From: Streptomyces orinoci
GTDB lineage: Bacteria; Actinomycetota; Actinomycetes; Streptomycetales; Streptomycetaceae
Direction of reading: 5' to 3'
NCBI RefSeq assembly: GCF_003121295.1
Contig: NZ_PHNC01000008.1
Location: forward strand, 124,001 to 188,000
Length of the DNA stretch: 64,000 nucleotides
The position numbers and the translations under genes were made by a program. The notes beneath the pieces are model-generated. The model saw only the letters and a list, made by a program, of their open reading frames with translations. It ran no database searches and had not been told where the DNA came from. Position 1 is the stretch's first letter. Each line of letters starts with the position of its first letter. Below, in pieces: positions 8,381 to 17,318 of the stretch.

Positions 8381-9633
8381 GCACCGACCTGACCCCCGAG
8401 GACGCCGTGACGGTGCCCCCGGCCGACCCCCGGCTGCTGGTCCGCGAGGCCGGATTCGCCGGGTACTGGCAGGAGTTCGCCCGCAAGCTGCGCAGCGGCG
8501 AGCTGGGCTCGCTGCCGGTGGTTGTCGGGCTGATAGTGATCTGCCTGGTCTTCCAGCTCCAGGACAGTGCCTTCCTGGGCGCGGAGAACCTGTCGAATCT
8601 GTTTGTCACCGCGGCCGGCACCGGCCTGATCGCGGTCGGCATCGTCTTTGTGCTGATCCTGGGCGAGATCGACCTCTCGGTGGGCTCGGTGAGCGGGCTG
8701 GCCGCGGCGGTGTTCGCGGTGCTCAACATCAAACACGGCATGCCCGAGTGGTCGGCGCTGATCCTCGCCCTGCTCACCGGCACGGTGGCCGGCGCCCTGC
8801 ACGGCTTCTTCTTCGCCCGCATCGGGGTGCCCGCCTTTGTGGTCACCCTGGCCGGCCTGCTGGGCTGGAACGGACTGATGCTCCAGGTGCTGGGCTCCAA
8901 CGGCACCATCAACCTGGACGACTCCGGCCTGGTGGCGGACCTGACCAACTACTACTTCAGCGACGTCGCCGCCGCCTACGGCCTGGCCACCCTGGCCGTG
9001 CTCGGCTACTTCCTGGCCGCCCTGCGGGACGCCCGGCGGCGCGAGGCGGCCGGGGTGCCCAGCCGGGCCCCGAGCGAGCTGGCGGTGCGTACGGCGGCGC
9101 TGGCGGTGCCCGCCTATGCCGCGGCCTGGCTGTTCAACCAGTACAAGGGCCTGCCGCTGGCTGTGGTGATCTTCGTTGGTGTGGTGGTGGTCTTCGACCT
9201 GGTGCTGCGCCGCACGTCCTATGGCCGCAAGGTGTTCGCCCTGGGCGGCAGCGTGGAGGCGGCGCGCCGGGCGGGCATCAATGTCCCGCTGGTGCGGATG
9301 TCGGTGTTCGCGCTGTCGGGGACCATGGCGGCGCTCGGCGGGATGTTCCTGGCCTCGCAGATCAACGCGGCCAACCAGTCCTCGGGCGCGGGCAGCCTGC
9401 TGATGAACGCCATCGCGGCGGCGGTGATCGGCGGTACGAGCCTGTTCGGCGGCCGGGGCAAGACCTGGTCGGCGCTGCTGGGTGTGCTGGTGATCCAGTC
9501 GATCGCCTCCGGGATGGCGCTGCTGGGCATCGCCTCCGCGGTGCAGTACATGATCACGGGTGCGGTGCTGCTGGCGGCGGTGGTGATCGACTCGGTCTCG
9601 CGCCGCACGCAGAAGACGGCGGGGCGGGCGTAG
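8377..9633 (+). CDS. xylH: Xylose ABC transporter permease
   Basis: A 418-residue permease of the XylH/RbsC family with about ten hydrophobic segments. The conserved GEIDLSVGS segment lies near residue 90, and a late GGTSLFGGRG loop contacts the ATPase. The GTG start overlaps the xylG stop by four bases, so translation is coupled. It completes the xylose-type importer. The operon probably ends at the strong hairpin at 9799-9836. Confidence 0.88.
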   Translation: MSTDLTPEDAVTVPPADPRLLVREAGFAGYWQEFARKLRSGELGSLPVVVGLIVICLVFQLQDSAFLGAENLSNLFVTAAGTGLIAVGIVFVLILGEIDLSVGSVSGLAAAVFAVLNIKHGMPEWSALILALLTGTVAGALHGFFFARIGVPAFVVTLAGLLGWNGLMLQVLGSNGTINLDDSGLVADLTNYYFSDVAAAYGLATLAVLGYFLAALRDARRREAAGVPSRAPSELAVRTAALAVPAYAAAWLFNQYKGLPLAVVIFVGVVVVFDLVLRRTSYGRKVFALGGSVEAARRAGINVPLVRMSVFALSGTMAALGGMFLASQINAANQSSGAGSLLMNAIAAAVIGGTSLFGGRGKTWSALLGVLVIQSIASGMALLGIASAVQYMITGAVLLAAVVIDSVSRRTQKTAGRA

Positions 9634-9724
9634 CACCTCTCCGGCGGCTCGTGCCGCGCCGCCGGGTGCGTCCGGGTGGGGCGCCCCCGCGCCGCGGACA
9701 CGTTTCATGTGCGGGCCGTCTTGG

Positions 9725-9777
9725 GCTGGTCGCGCCCACGCGGCGGAGCCGCAAATCTCATACGCCCCGCGCCCCTA
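9725..9777 (-). repeat. Dispersed intergenic repeat, long form
   Basis: Contains CTGGTCGCGCCCACGCGG, an internal CGGCGGAGCCG palindrome, then CGCCCCGCGCCCCT. The same layout recurs at 32868-32929 and 40445-40492. Its end pairs with the short form at 9841-9880, so an inverted pair brackets the hairpin between convergent xylH and the protease gene. Confidence 0.65.
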
Positions 9778-9798
9778 AGTGGTGCGGCCCAAAAGGAA

Positions 9799-9836
9799 GT
9801 TGGGGCCCGGACCGTGTCAACGGTCCGGGCCCCAAC
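9799..9836. terminator. Perfect 17-bp hairpin between convergent genes
   Basis: Arms 9799-9815 and 9820-9836 are exactly complementary around the loop GTCA. The hairpin lies between the xylH stop and the sedolisin stop, so it can terminate both transcripts. There is no T-run, as is usual in Streptomyces. Confidence 0.8.
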
Positions 9837-9840
9837 CATA

Positions 9841-9880
9841 AGGGGCGCGGGGAACTGCGCGAACGGCCACGGACGGCCCG
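9841..9880 (+). repeat. Dispersed intergenic repeat, short form
   Basis: AGGGGCGCGGGGAACTGCGC followed by GAACGGCCACGG. This is the core unit found in both orientations at about 17.1-17.2, 24.9-25.0 and 32.8 kb. Confidence 0.7.
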
Positions 9881-9902
9881 CAGCCGCCCAACTGCCTACC
9901 TG

Positions 9903-11882
9903 CTAACTCACCTTGAGCGCGGTGTCGTCGATGACAAAGCTCGTCGCACCGTTACCGTTCTCCGTGCCGGTGAACTTCAGGGTCACCTTCTGCCCCGCGT
10001 ACGAGGACAGGTCCACGGTCTTCTGCACATAACCGCCGGCGTCCAGGTTGGACCAGGTGCCCGCAGAGCCGGAGTTCGCGGTGAGCTTGAGCGTGTCGTC
10101 CGCCGTGGCGGAGGACTTCTCCGTGTCCACCAGCAGCCAGAAGCTCAGCGTGGCGTGGCAGCCGGCCGGGATGGTGACGGTCTGCGCCAGGGTGTCGGTG
10201 TGCCGTGAGCCATAGCCGTCCAGCCATGCCTTCCAGCTGCCGGAGTGGGCGGGCTCCGAGGAGCTGTTGTCGATCACTCCGGAGGTGGCGGTCCAGGGGG
10301 CCGCGCTGCCGGTCTCGAAGCCGGGGTTGCCCAGCAGCTGGGCCGGGGTGCAGCCGCCGCCCTGGCCGGTGACGGTCCAGGTGAAGGACGCGCTGCCGCT
10401 GGCCTTGGTGGAGTCCTGGGCGGTCACCGTGACGTTGTAGCTGCCCGCCGTGGTGGGCTTGCCGCTGATCAGGCCGGAGGAGCTGATGGACAGCCCGGGC
10501 GGAAGCCCGGCGGCCGAGTAGGTCAGCGACTGGCCGGTGTCCGAGTCGGTGGCCTTGATCTGCAAGGACACCGTGGAGCCCACGGTGCTGGACTGGTTGC
10601 CGGGGCTGGTCACCTTGACCGTGTTGCCGCCGGTGGAGCCGCCGGCGGCGAAGGCGGCGGTGCCATTGGGGGTGCCCAGGCCGGTCGGGCCGTCATAGCC
10701 GGGGCCGGTGGTGCACAGATACGCCGGGGTGCAGCTGCCGTTGGCGCCGGTGGTGACGTCGTTGAGCGCCTCGGGGTGGGCGTAGGGGTACGAGGCCGGA
10801 TAGCTGCCCGCGGCCGGGGTGCCGGCCAGGGCGTAGACGGCCGCGATGATCGGCGAGGAGGCGCTGGTACCGCCGTAGACGTTCCAGCCGCCGGACTGGT
10901 AGCTGTCGTAGACGGCCAGGCCGGTGGCCGGGTCGGCGACGGCCGAGACATCGGCGACGGTCCGCTTGGCGCAGCCGGTGTCCTTCTGCCAGGAGGGCTT
11001 GGAGTCGTACTGGGAGCAGCCGGAGCCCGCGCCCTGCCCGCCGGAGCTGGAGCCCCAGGCCGATTCGGTCCAGCCGCGGGCGTTGCTCGCCCTGCTGAGC
11101 GAGGTGCCGCCGACGGCGGTGACGTACTGCGAGGCGGCCGGGTACTCCACGCCATAGCCGCTGTCACCGGAGCTGACGGTGATGGCGACGCCGGGGTGGT
11201 CGAAGTAGCTGCTGTCCGAGGTGGGGTCGGTGGCGTCCTCGGGGCCGCCATAGCTGTTGGAGACGTACTTGGCGCCCATGGCCACCGCGCGGTTCACCGC
11301 GGCACCCAGGTCGTTCATGCTGTTGCTGTTGGCCTCGACCAGCAGGATGTGGCACTGCGGGCAGACCGCGCTGACCATGTCCACGTCCAGCGAGATCTCC
11401 CCGGCCCAGCCGGAGTCCGCGGTGGGGTAGCTGCTGCCGCCGTTCTGGTCGGCCTTGGTGAAGCAGCCGTTGGCCGTGGTGCAGGCGGGCAGGCCGTACT
11501 GGGACCGGTAGGTGGCCAGGTCCTGCTCGGCGCTGGGGTCGTCATAGGCGTCCACGATGGCGACCGTGGTGCCGGCTCCGGCTCCGGCCGGCAGCGCGTA
11601 GGCGCTCTGCAGGTCGGAGGGGCCGTAGCCGGAGGGCAGGATGTCGTGGCCCAGGCTCAGGTGCTGCCTGACGTCGGTACGGGCCAGGGCCAGGCAGGAC
11701 ATCCGGCGGGGCTGGGTGCTCTGGGAGCACAGGTGCCGGGCCTTGGCGCCGCCCGGGGTGGGGGCCGAGGCCGAGGCGGGGGAGGCGGCCAGCAGGCCGC
11801 CGGTCACCAGCGCGGCCAGCGACAGCAGTGCCGTCGTGGTGCCGGTGAGCCGTCTGGAGCCGAAGGATCTCTTCGTCTGCAC
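9903..11882 (-). CDS. Secreted sedolisin (S53) serine-carboxyl protease with Ig-like and C-terminal sandwich domains
   Basis: A 659-residue secreted protease. After a signal peptide (about 1-38, ending SPASASA) comes an S53 catalytic domain with the Glu/Asp pair in [12 protein letters not shown], an NSYGG oxyanion-region motif and the nucleophile in GGTSASSP. There is almost no room for a separate propeptide before the catalytic domain. A putative-Ig domain (about 425-515, ending TFTWTVT-like) and a C-terminal jelly-roll-like domain starting [10 protein letters not shown] follow, probably for substrate binding. I chose GTG 11882 because GGAGGG stands seven bases before it and it gives a normal signal peptide; an ATG at 11897 lacks a ribosome site. 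It would digest extracellular protein at acidic to neutral pH, judging from the family. Confidence 0.85.
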   Translation of the reverse strand: MQTKRSFGSRRLTGTTTALLSLAALVTGGLLAASPASASAPTPGGAKARHLCSQSTQPRRMSCLALARTDVRQHLSLGHDILPSGYGPSDLQSAYALPAGAGAGTTVAIVDAYDDPSAEQDLATYRSQYGLPACTTANGCFTKADQNGGSSYPTADSGWAGEISLDVDMVSAVCPQCHILLVEANSNSMNDLGAAVNRAVAMGAKYVSNSYGGPEDATDPTSDSSYFDHPGVAITVSSGDSGYGVEYPAASQYVTAVGGTSLSRASNARGWTESAWGSSSGGQGAGSGCSQYDSKPSWQKDTGCAKRTVADVSAVADPATGLAVYDSYQSGGWNVYGGTSASSPIIAAVYALAGTPAAGSYPASYPYAHPEALNDVTTGANGSCTPAYLCTTGPGYDGPTGLGTPNGTAAFAAGGSTGGNTVKVTSPGNQSSTVGSTVSLQIKATDSDTGQSLTYSAAGLPPGLSISSSGLISGKPTTAGSYNVTVTAQDSTKASGSASFTWTVTGQGGGCTPAQLLGNPGFETGSAAPWTATSGVIDNSSSEPAHSGSWKAWLDGYGSRHTDTLAQTVTIPAGCHATLSFWLLVDTEKSSATADDTLKLTANSGSAGTWSNLDAGGYVQKTVDLSSYAGQKVTLKFTGTENGNGATSFVIDDTALKVS

Positions 11883-12164
11883 GGAAGTGCCCTCCATGGG
11901 GGGTTGATGAAGCATGAGGGTGTCGTGCGCATGACAATCTTCGGTGGAGGAACGCCACCCCGGTGGGCGGTGGCTTTGCGTTGAACGTAGCGACGGCCGT
12001 TCCTGGCCGACAAGCGAAGGAACGGCAAAGGCTTGCTATCGCCCGGCACCGGGTGCCACTGGGCCGATCGCATGAGCCGGGCGGGCATCACCCGGACAAC
12101 GGCGGGCCGGACGGAACATTAGACTCGACGGACCGGCCACGTCCGACAGCTAAAGGAGGCACGG

Positions 12165-14090
12165 GTGGCGCTGCTGACCCGCATCAGGGGACCGCGCGAT
12201 CTCGACCGGCTGAGCCCCGAGCAGCTCGACCGGCTCGCCGCCGAGATCAGGTCCTTCCTTGTCGATGCAGTCTCCAAGACCGGCGGACACCTCGGGCCCA
12301 ACCTCGGTGTGGTGGAGCTGACCATCGCGCTGCACCGGGTGTTCGACTCCCCCAAGGACAAGGTGCTCTTCGACACCGGGCACCAGGCATATGTCCACAA
12401 GCTGCTCACCGGCCGGCAGGACTTCTCCCGGCTGCGCGGCAAGGACGGCCTCTCCGGCTACCCCTCGCGCGCCGAGTCCGAGCACGACGTCATCGAGAAC
12501 AGCCATGCCTCCACCGTGCTCAGCTGGGCCGACGGCCTGGCCAAGGCCAATCAGGTGCTGGGCCATGACGACCGTCATGTCGCCGCGGTGATCGGTGACG
12601 GAGCGCTCACCGGCGGCATGGCCTGGGAGGCGCTCAACAACATCGCGGTCGCCAAGGACCGTCCGCTGGTGATCGTGGTCAATGACAACGAGCGCTCCTA
12701 CGCCCCCACCATCGGCGGGCTGGCCAACCATCTGGCCACCCTGCGCACCACCGACGGCTATGAGCGCTTCCTGGCCCGCGGCAAGGACCTGCTGGAGCGC
12801 ACCCCGGTGGTCGGCAAGCCGCTCTATGAGACGCTGCACGGCGCCAAGAAGGGCCTCAAGGACTTCATCGCCCCCCAGGGCATGTTCGAGGATCTGGGCC
12901 TGAAGTACGTGGGCCCCATCGACGGCCATGACATCGAGGCCCTGGAGTCGGCGCTGCAGCGCGCCAAGCGCTTCAACGGCCCGGTCATCGTGCACTGCCT
13001 CACCCAGAAGGGCCGCGGCTACAAGCCCGCCGAGCAGCACGAGGGCGACCGCTTCCACGGCATCGGCGTCATCCACCCGGACACCGGCCTGCCGGTCTCG
13101 GCCGGCGGCGCCAGCTGGACCTCGGTCTTCGGCGAGGAGATGGTCAAGCTCGGGCACGAGCGCCCGGACATCGTGGCCATCACGGCCGCCATGATGCAGC
13201 CGGTAGGCCTGGGCCAGTTCGCCAAGGAGTTCCCCGACCGGGTCTATGACGTGGGCATCGCCGAGCAGCACGCGGCCACCTCGGCCGCCGGCCTGGCCAC
13301 CGGCGGACTGCACCCGGTCTTCGCGGTCTACGCCACCTTCCTCAACCGTGCCTTCGACCAGGTGCTGATGGATGTCGCCCTGCACAAGTGCGGGGTGACC
13401 TTCGTCCTGGACCGGGCCGGGGTCACCGGTGACGACGGTGCCTCGCACAACGGCATGTGGGACATGTCCATCCTCCAGGTGGTGCCGGGCCTGCGGATCG
13501 CCGCCCCGCGCGACGCCGACCAGGTCCGCGCCCAGCTCCGCGAGGCCGTCGAGGTCAAGGACGCGCCCACCGTGGTGCGCTACTCCAAGGGCACCGTGGG
13601 CCCGGCGGTGGAGGCGGTCGGCCGGATCGGCGGCATGGACGTCCTGCGCCGCCCCGACGGGGAGGACGCGGACGTCCTGGTCGTCTCCGTCGGAGCCCTG
13701 GCCCCGATGTGCCTGGAGATCGCCGACCTGCTGGACAAGCAGGGCATCTCCACCACCGTGGTGGACCCGCGCTGGGTCAAGCCGGTCGATGAGGAGCTGC
13801 CGGGCCTGGCCCAGCGGCACCGGGTGGTGGTCACGGTCGAGGACAACGGCCGTACCGGAGGCGTCGGTTCGGCCATCGCCCAGGCGCTGCGCGACGCGGG
13901 CGTGGACGTCCCGCTGCGCGACTTCGGCATTCCGCAGCGTTTCCTGGACCACGCCTCCCGCAAGGAGGTCATGGCCGAGATCGGGCTCACCGCCCCCGAC
14001 ATCGCCCGCCAGGTCACCGGCCTGGTGGCCAGGCTGGACGGCCGCTTCGAGGAGGCCGACGAGGTGACGGCCGAGGCCGTCCGCGACTGA
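12165..14090 (+). CDS. dxs: 1-deoxy-D-xylulose-5-phosphate synthase
   Basis: A 641-residue thiamine-diphosphate enzyme that condenses pyruvate with glyceraldehyde-3-phosphate, the first step of the MEP isoprenoid pathway. Visible hallmarks are the early [15 protein letters not shown], the cofactor motif [16 protein letters not shown] (about 145-160), and the transketolase-like [13 protein letters not shown] and C-terminal domains. Length is normal. GTG 12165 is preceded by AAAGGAGG at 12152-12159, a strong ribosome site. A TAGACT -10-like box lies about 45 bases upstream. Genes of this position in S. coelicolor include one of two dxs copies, so a second copy elsewhere is likely. Confidence 0.93.
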   Translation: MALLTRIRGPRDLDRLSPEQLDRLAAEIRSFLVDAVSKTGGHLGPNLGVVELTIALHRVFDSPKDKVLFDTGHQAYVHKLLTGRQDFSRLRGKDGLSGYPSRAESEHDVIENSHASTVLSWADGLAKANQVLGHDDRHVAAVIGDGALTGGMAWEALNNIAVAKDRPLVIVVNDNERSYAPTIGGLANHLATLRTTDGYERFLARGKDLLERTPVVGKPLYETLHGAKKGLKDFIAPQGMFEDLGLKYVGPIDGHDIEALESALQRAKRFNGPVIVHCLTQKGRGYKPAEQHEGDRFHGIGVIHPDTGLPVSAGGASWTSVFGEEMVKLGHERPDIVAITAAMMQPVGLGQFAKEFPDRVYDVGIAEQHAATSAAGLATGGLHPVFAVYATFLNRAFDQVLMDVALHKCGVTFVLDRAGVTGDDGASHNGMWDMSILQVVPGLRIAAPRDADQVRAQLREAVEVKDAPTVVRYSKGTVGPAVEAVGRIGGMDVLRRPDGEDADVLVVSVGALAPMCLEIADLLDKQGISTTVVDPRWVKPVDEELPGLAQRHRVVVTVEDNGRTGGVGSAIAQALRDAGVDVPLRDFGIPQRFLDHASRKEVMAEIGLTAPDIARQVTGLVARLDGRFEEADEVTAEAVRD

Positions 14091-14108
14091 CCCCTTACGC
14101 ATCGGCCC

Positions 14109-14153
14109 GGGGCCGGCGGGAACACCCCTTATCAGGGTGGTCCGGCCGGCCCC
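14109..14153 (+). terminator. Long imperfect hairpin after dxs
   Basis: Arms 14109-14127 and 14135-14153 pair at 16 of 19 positions around a seven-base loop, starting 19 bases after the dxs stop. A likely dxs terminator. Confidence 0.65.
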
Positions 14154-14298
14154 TTGGCATGCGGCCGCCTGCCCTCCATCGGGTGAATCCCGCAGGGGGA
14201 GGCTGTGGCCGCCGTATCCCGGCCCGGATCATCGCGGACACTCGCTCAGTTCGGAACGAGGACCACACAGGCACGCCGAGCAGGTGGAGGTGACCCCG

Positions 14299-15810
14299 GT
14301 GAGCACAGAGCGATCCGCCCGGAGCGGCCGAGGCCGGAACGGGCTGTTCCGGACCAAGACGGTCGAGGAATCCATCCGTGACACCGAAGAGCCGGAACAC
14401 GCGCTGAAGAAGTCCCTCTCCGCCCTCGATCTCACCGTCTTCGGGGTCGGAGTGGTCATCGGCACCGGCATCTTCGTGCTCACCGGCAAGGTGGCCAAGG
14501 AGAACGCCGGCCCCTCGGTGGCCCTGTCCTTCGTCCTGGCCGGCATTGTCTGCGCGCTGGCGGCGCTGTGCTACGCGGAGTTCGCCTCCACGGTGCCGGT
14601 GGCCGGGTCCGCCTACACCTTCTCCTATGCCTCACTGGGCGAACTGCCCGCCTGGATCATCGGCTGGGACCTGATCCTGGAACTCGCCCTGGGCTGTGCG
14701 GTGGTCTCGGTCGGCTGGTCCGGCTATATCCGCTCGCTGCTGGACACCGCGGGCTGGCATCTGCCCGCCGCGCTCAGCGGCGCGCACAACGGGAAGTTCG
14801 GCTTCGACCTGCTGGCCTGTGTGCTGGTGCTGCTGCTCACCGCCATCCTGGTGGCCGGGATGAAGCTCTCCTCCCGGGTGACCGCGGTGGTGGTCGGGGT
14901 GAAGGTCACCGTGGTGCTGATCGTGATCATCGCGGGGTCGTTCTTCATCAAGGGCGCCAACTACCATCCCTTTATTCCGCCTTCGAAGAGCAGCACCGGC
15001 GGCAATGGGCTCTCCGCACCGCTGATGCAGCTGATGTTCGGGTTCACCCCGTCCAACTTCGGGCTGATGGGCATCTTCGCGGCGGCCGCGGTGGTCTTCT
15101 TCGCCTTCATCGGTTTTGACATCGTGGCCACCGCCGCCGAGGAGACCCACAATCCCCAACGGGACGTCCCCCGCGGCATTCTGGGCTCGCTGGCCATCTG
15201 CACGGTGCTCTATGTGGCGGTGTCCATCGTGGTCACCGGCATGCAGAAGTACAGCATGCTCACCGTGGACGCCCCGCTGGCCGACGCCTTCAAGGCGGTC
15301 AACCACCCGTTCTGGGCCGGGCTGATCAGCTTTGGCGCGGTGGTCGGCCTGACCTCGGTGTGCATGATCCTGCTGCTCGGCCAGAGCCGGGTGTTCTTCG
15401 CCATGAGCCGGGACGGGCTGCTGCCCCGCTTCTTCTCCACCGTGCACCCCCGGTTCGGCACCCCCTACCGCTCCACCATCGCGCTGGGTGTGGTGGTCGC
15501 CGTGGTCGCCGGTTTCACCTCCATCGATGTACTGGCCGAACTGGTCAATATCGGCACGCTGTTCGCGTTTGTCGTGGTGGCGCTGGGGGTGGTCATCCTG
15601 CGCCGTACCCGGCCGGATCTGCCGCGGGCCTTCCGAACCCCGTTCGTTCCGGTGGTGCCGGTGCTCTCGGTGCTGGCCTCGTTCTGGCTCATGCTCAACC
15701 TGCCCGCGGAGACCTGGGTGCGGTTCGCGGTGTGGATGGTGCTGGGCGTGGTGGTCTACTTCCTCTACGGGCGGCGGCACAGCCGGGTGGGCGCCACGGA
15801 TCTCCCGTAG
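14299..15810 (+). CDS. APC-family amino-acid permease
   Basis: A 503-residue membrane transporter of the amino acid-polyamine-organocation family, cationic amino-acid transporter branch. It has about 12 hydrophobic segments; the first contains the substrate-backbone motif GVGVVIGTGIFVLTG (about residues 50-65). A cytoplasmic loop motif similar to AEETHNPQRDVPRGI is typical of YfnA/CAT proteins. It would import a neutral or basic amino acid in symport with protons. GTG 14299 stands eight bases after GGTGGAGG; another GTG at 14290 is possible but is inside that ribosome site. Substrate not determinable from sequence alone. Confidence 0.85.
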   Translation: MSTERSARSGRGRNGLFRTKTVEESIRDTEEPEHALKKSLSALDLTVFGVGVVIGTGIFVLTGKVAKENAGPSVALSFVLAGIVCALAALCYAEFASTVPVAGSAYTFSYASLGELPAWIIGWDLILELALGCAVVSVGWSGYIRSLLDTAGWHLPAALSGAHNGKFGFDLLACVLVLLLTAILVAGMKLSSRVTAVVVGVKVTVVLIVIIAGSFFIKGANYHPFIPPSKSSTGGNGLSAPLMQLMFGFTPSNFGLMGIFAAAAVVFFAFIGFDIVATAAEETHNPQRDVPRGILGSLAICTVLYVAVSIVVTGMQKYSMLTVDAPLADAFKAVNHPFWAGLISFGAVVGLTSVCMILLLGQSRVFFAMSRDGLLPRFFSTVHPRFGTPYRSTIALGVVVAVVAGFTSIDVLAELVNIGTLFAFVVVALGVVILRRTRPDLPRAFRTPFVPVVPVLSVLASFWLMLNLPAETWVRFAVWMVLGVVVYFLYGRRHSRVGATDLP

Positions 15811-15945
15811 CACAGCTCCCGTAGCGCGCAATTCGGCCGGAATTCCCGGGCGGGCGCGGAATGTTATCGTCGTGGGTCGGAAAATGTCGATGAAACGGCT
15901 CCGCGGAATGCGGAATTGGCCCGCGAGGAAGGCTGGCAGCGAGTC

Positions 15946-17037
15946 ATGGCAGTGCGGACGGCCACCCCCACCACCGGCTGGTTGATGCGGGGAAAGGACG
16001 GCCGGCTGACGGCCTACGCGCCCGCCGAAGGCGGCCTGTTGCGCTGGACGGAGACCCGGCCCGGCGGCCCGGAATGGAGCGGGCCGGAGCAGCTGGTGGT
16101 GCCCGGCCTGGAGCCCTGTCTGTCCATATCGCAGACCTCCAAGGGCTATGTGTACCTCACCGGGGTGCGCACCCGGACCGCCGATGACGGGCGCACCATC
16201 ACCGAGGTCGTCTACGCCACCCAGTTCCAGTCCGGCCGCGCGCCGACCCCCTGGCGGTCCATTGGCACCCCCTACGGCCAGGACTGGGACCGGGCCGCGA
16301 AGATCGGCGCACCCACCGCCGTGGTGGACGCCACCGGCCTGCGGGTCTTCATCCGCAACGCCGGCGGCGGGGTGTGCGGGCGGGCCCAGGACGCCAAGGG
16401 CGTCTGGGGGCCCTGGACCGATATGAAGGGCAGCAATGTCCTGGACACCCTCTCGGCGGCCGCCGATGAGAACGGCCGGGTGGAGCTGCTCGCCCTGACC
16501 GACGGCTTTGTCCAGAGCTGGCGGCAGGAGCAGCCGGGCGGGGAGCTGCGCCGGGTGCGCAATATCGCGGCCAAGCCGCTGGCTGGTTCATCGGCCGTGG
16601 CACCGGTGGGCGGCGGCCGCCTGGCGCACTTCTGGCGGGCGGCGGCGGATGGGCGGCTGTTTGTCCATACCCCCGACCCGGCGGCCGATCCGGACGCCGA
16701 GGCCCGGCCCGGCCCCGCGCCGCTGGGCTCCCTGGCACATGGCGGCACCGGGCCGGTGGCGGTGCTGCGCACCCCCATCGACGGCCAGGACTGCACCGTC
16801 CTCGCCCAGCGCGCCGCCTCCGGCCTGCCCGCTGTGGCCGCGTACCCGACCGGGGAGAGCCCGGCGCTGGCCGAGTGGTCCGAAACCGGCGAGGAGTGCG
16901 TGGGTGCTCCCGCTCTGGCCCTGGACGCGCAGGGCCTGATCGTGCTGGCGGCCCTGGGCGCCGACGGCGCCCTGCGGGTGGCCCGCCAGCGGGCGGGCGA
17001 GCGGGGGCTGTCCCTGGGGCACTGGGTACGCGCCTAG
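15946..17037 (+). CDS. Uncharacterised protein with repeated beta-strand blades
   Basis: 363 residues, cytoplasmic by appearance (no signal peptide or membrane segment). Repeating units of roughly 45-50 residues contain Trp-rich strands and motifs of the kind LVVPGLEPCLSISQ, PTAVVDATGLRVFIRN and VFHTPDP-like strands, suggesting a five- to seven-bladed propeller as in tectonin/sialidase-like folds. I do not recognise a function. The ATG at 15946 has GAGGAAGG 13 bases upstream, rather distant; a TTG at 15916 would add ten residues. It is convergent with the fatty-acid oxidation operon and separated from it by inverted repeats. Confidence 0.6.
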   Translation: MAVRTATPTTGWLMRGKDGRLTAYAPAEGGLLRWTETRPGGPEWSGPEQLVVPGLEPCLSISQTSKGYVYLTGVRTRTADDGRTITEVVYATQFQSGRAPTPWRSIGTPYGQDWDRAAKIGAPTAVVDATGLRVFIRNAGGGVCGRAQDAKGVWGPWTDMKGSNVLDTLSAAADENGRVELLALTDGFVQSWRQEQPGGELRRVRNIAAKPLAGSSAVAPVGGGRLAHFWRAAADGRLFVHTPDPAADPDAEARPGPAPLGSLAHGGTGPVAVLRTPIDGQDCTVLAQRAASGLPAVAAYPTGESPALAEWSETGEECVGAPALALDAQGLIVLAALGADGALRVARQRAGERGLSLGHWVRA

Positions 17038-17066
17038 CGCCCCGGGCGCTGCCCTCGCCGGGCCGG

Positions 17067-17109
17067 GTGCGGGTTGTGTGTGGCTCGTCGCGCAGTTCCC
17101 CGCGCCCCT
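17067..17109 (-). repeat. Dispersed intergenic repeat, short form
   Basis: Copy containing GTGGCTCGTCGCGCAGTTCC then CCGCGCCCCT, in reverse orientation relative to the unit at 9841. Confidence 0.7.
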
Positions 17110-17136
17110 GAGAGGGCGCCACCGTCGTCTTCACAG

Positions 17137-17240
17137 TGCGGGCCGTGCGTGGCTGGTCGCGCAGTTCCCCGCGCCCCAACGGGGCGCCCCGTCCCTCCAG
17201 GGGCGCGAGGAACTGCGCGAGCGGCCACAGACGATCCGCA
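17137..17240. repeat. Inverted pair of dispersed repeats forming a large hairpin
   Basis: One copy at 17137-17178 and an inverted copy from 17199 are complementary at about 26 of 29 positions, with a 20-odd-base GC-rich loop. It lies between the convergent hypothetical gene and the fadB-like gene and could act as a bidirectional terminator. Confidence 0.65.
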
Positions 17241-17318
17241 CCCGGCAACGCAACGCCAAGGGCCGCTCGCCCGGGGTGCAACCCCATGGCGAGCGGCCCC
17301 GCAGAGCACTCGGCACCG

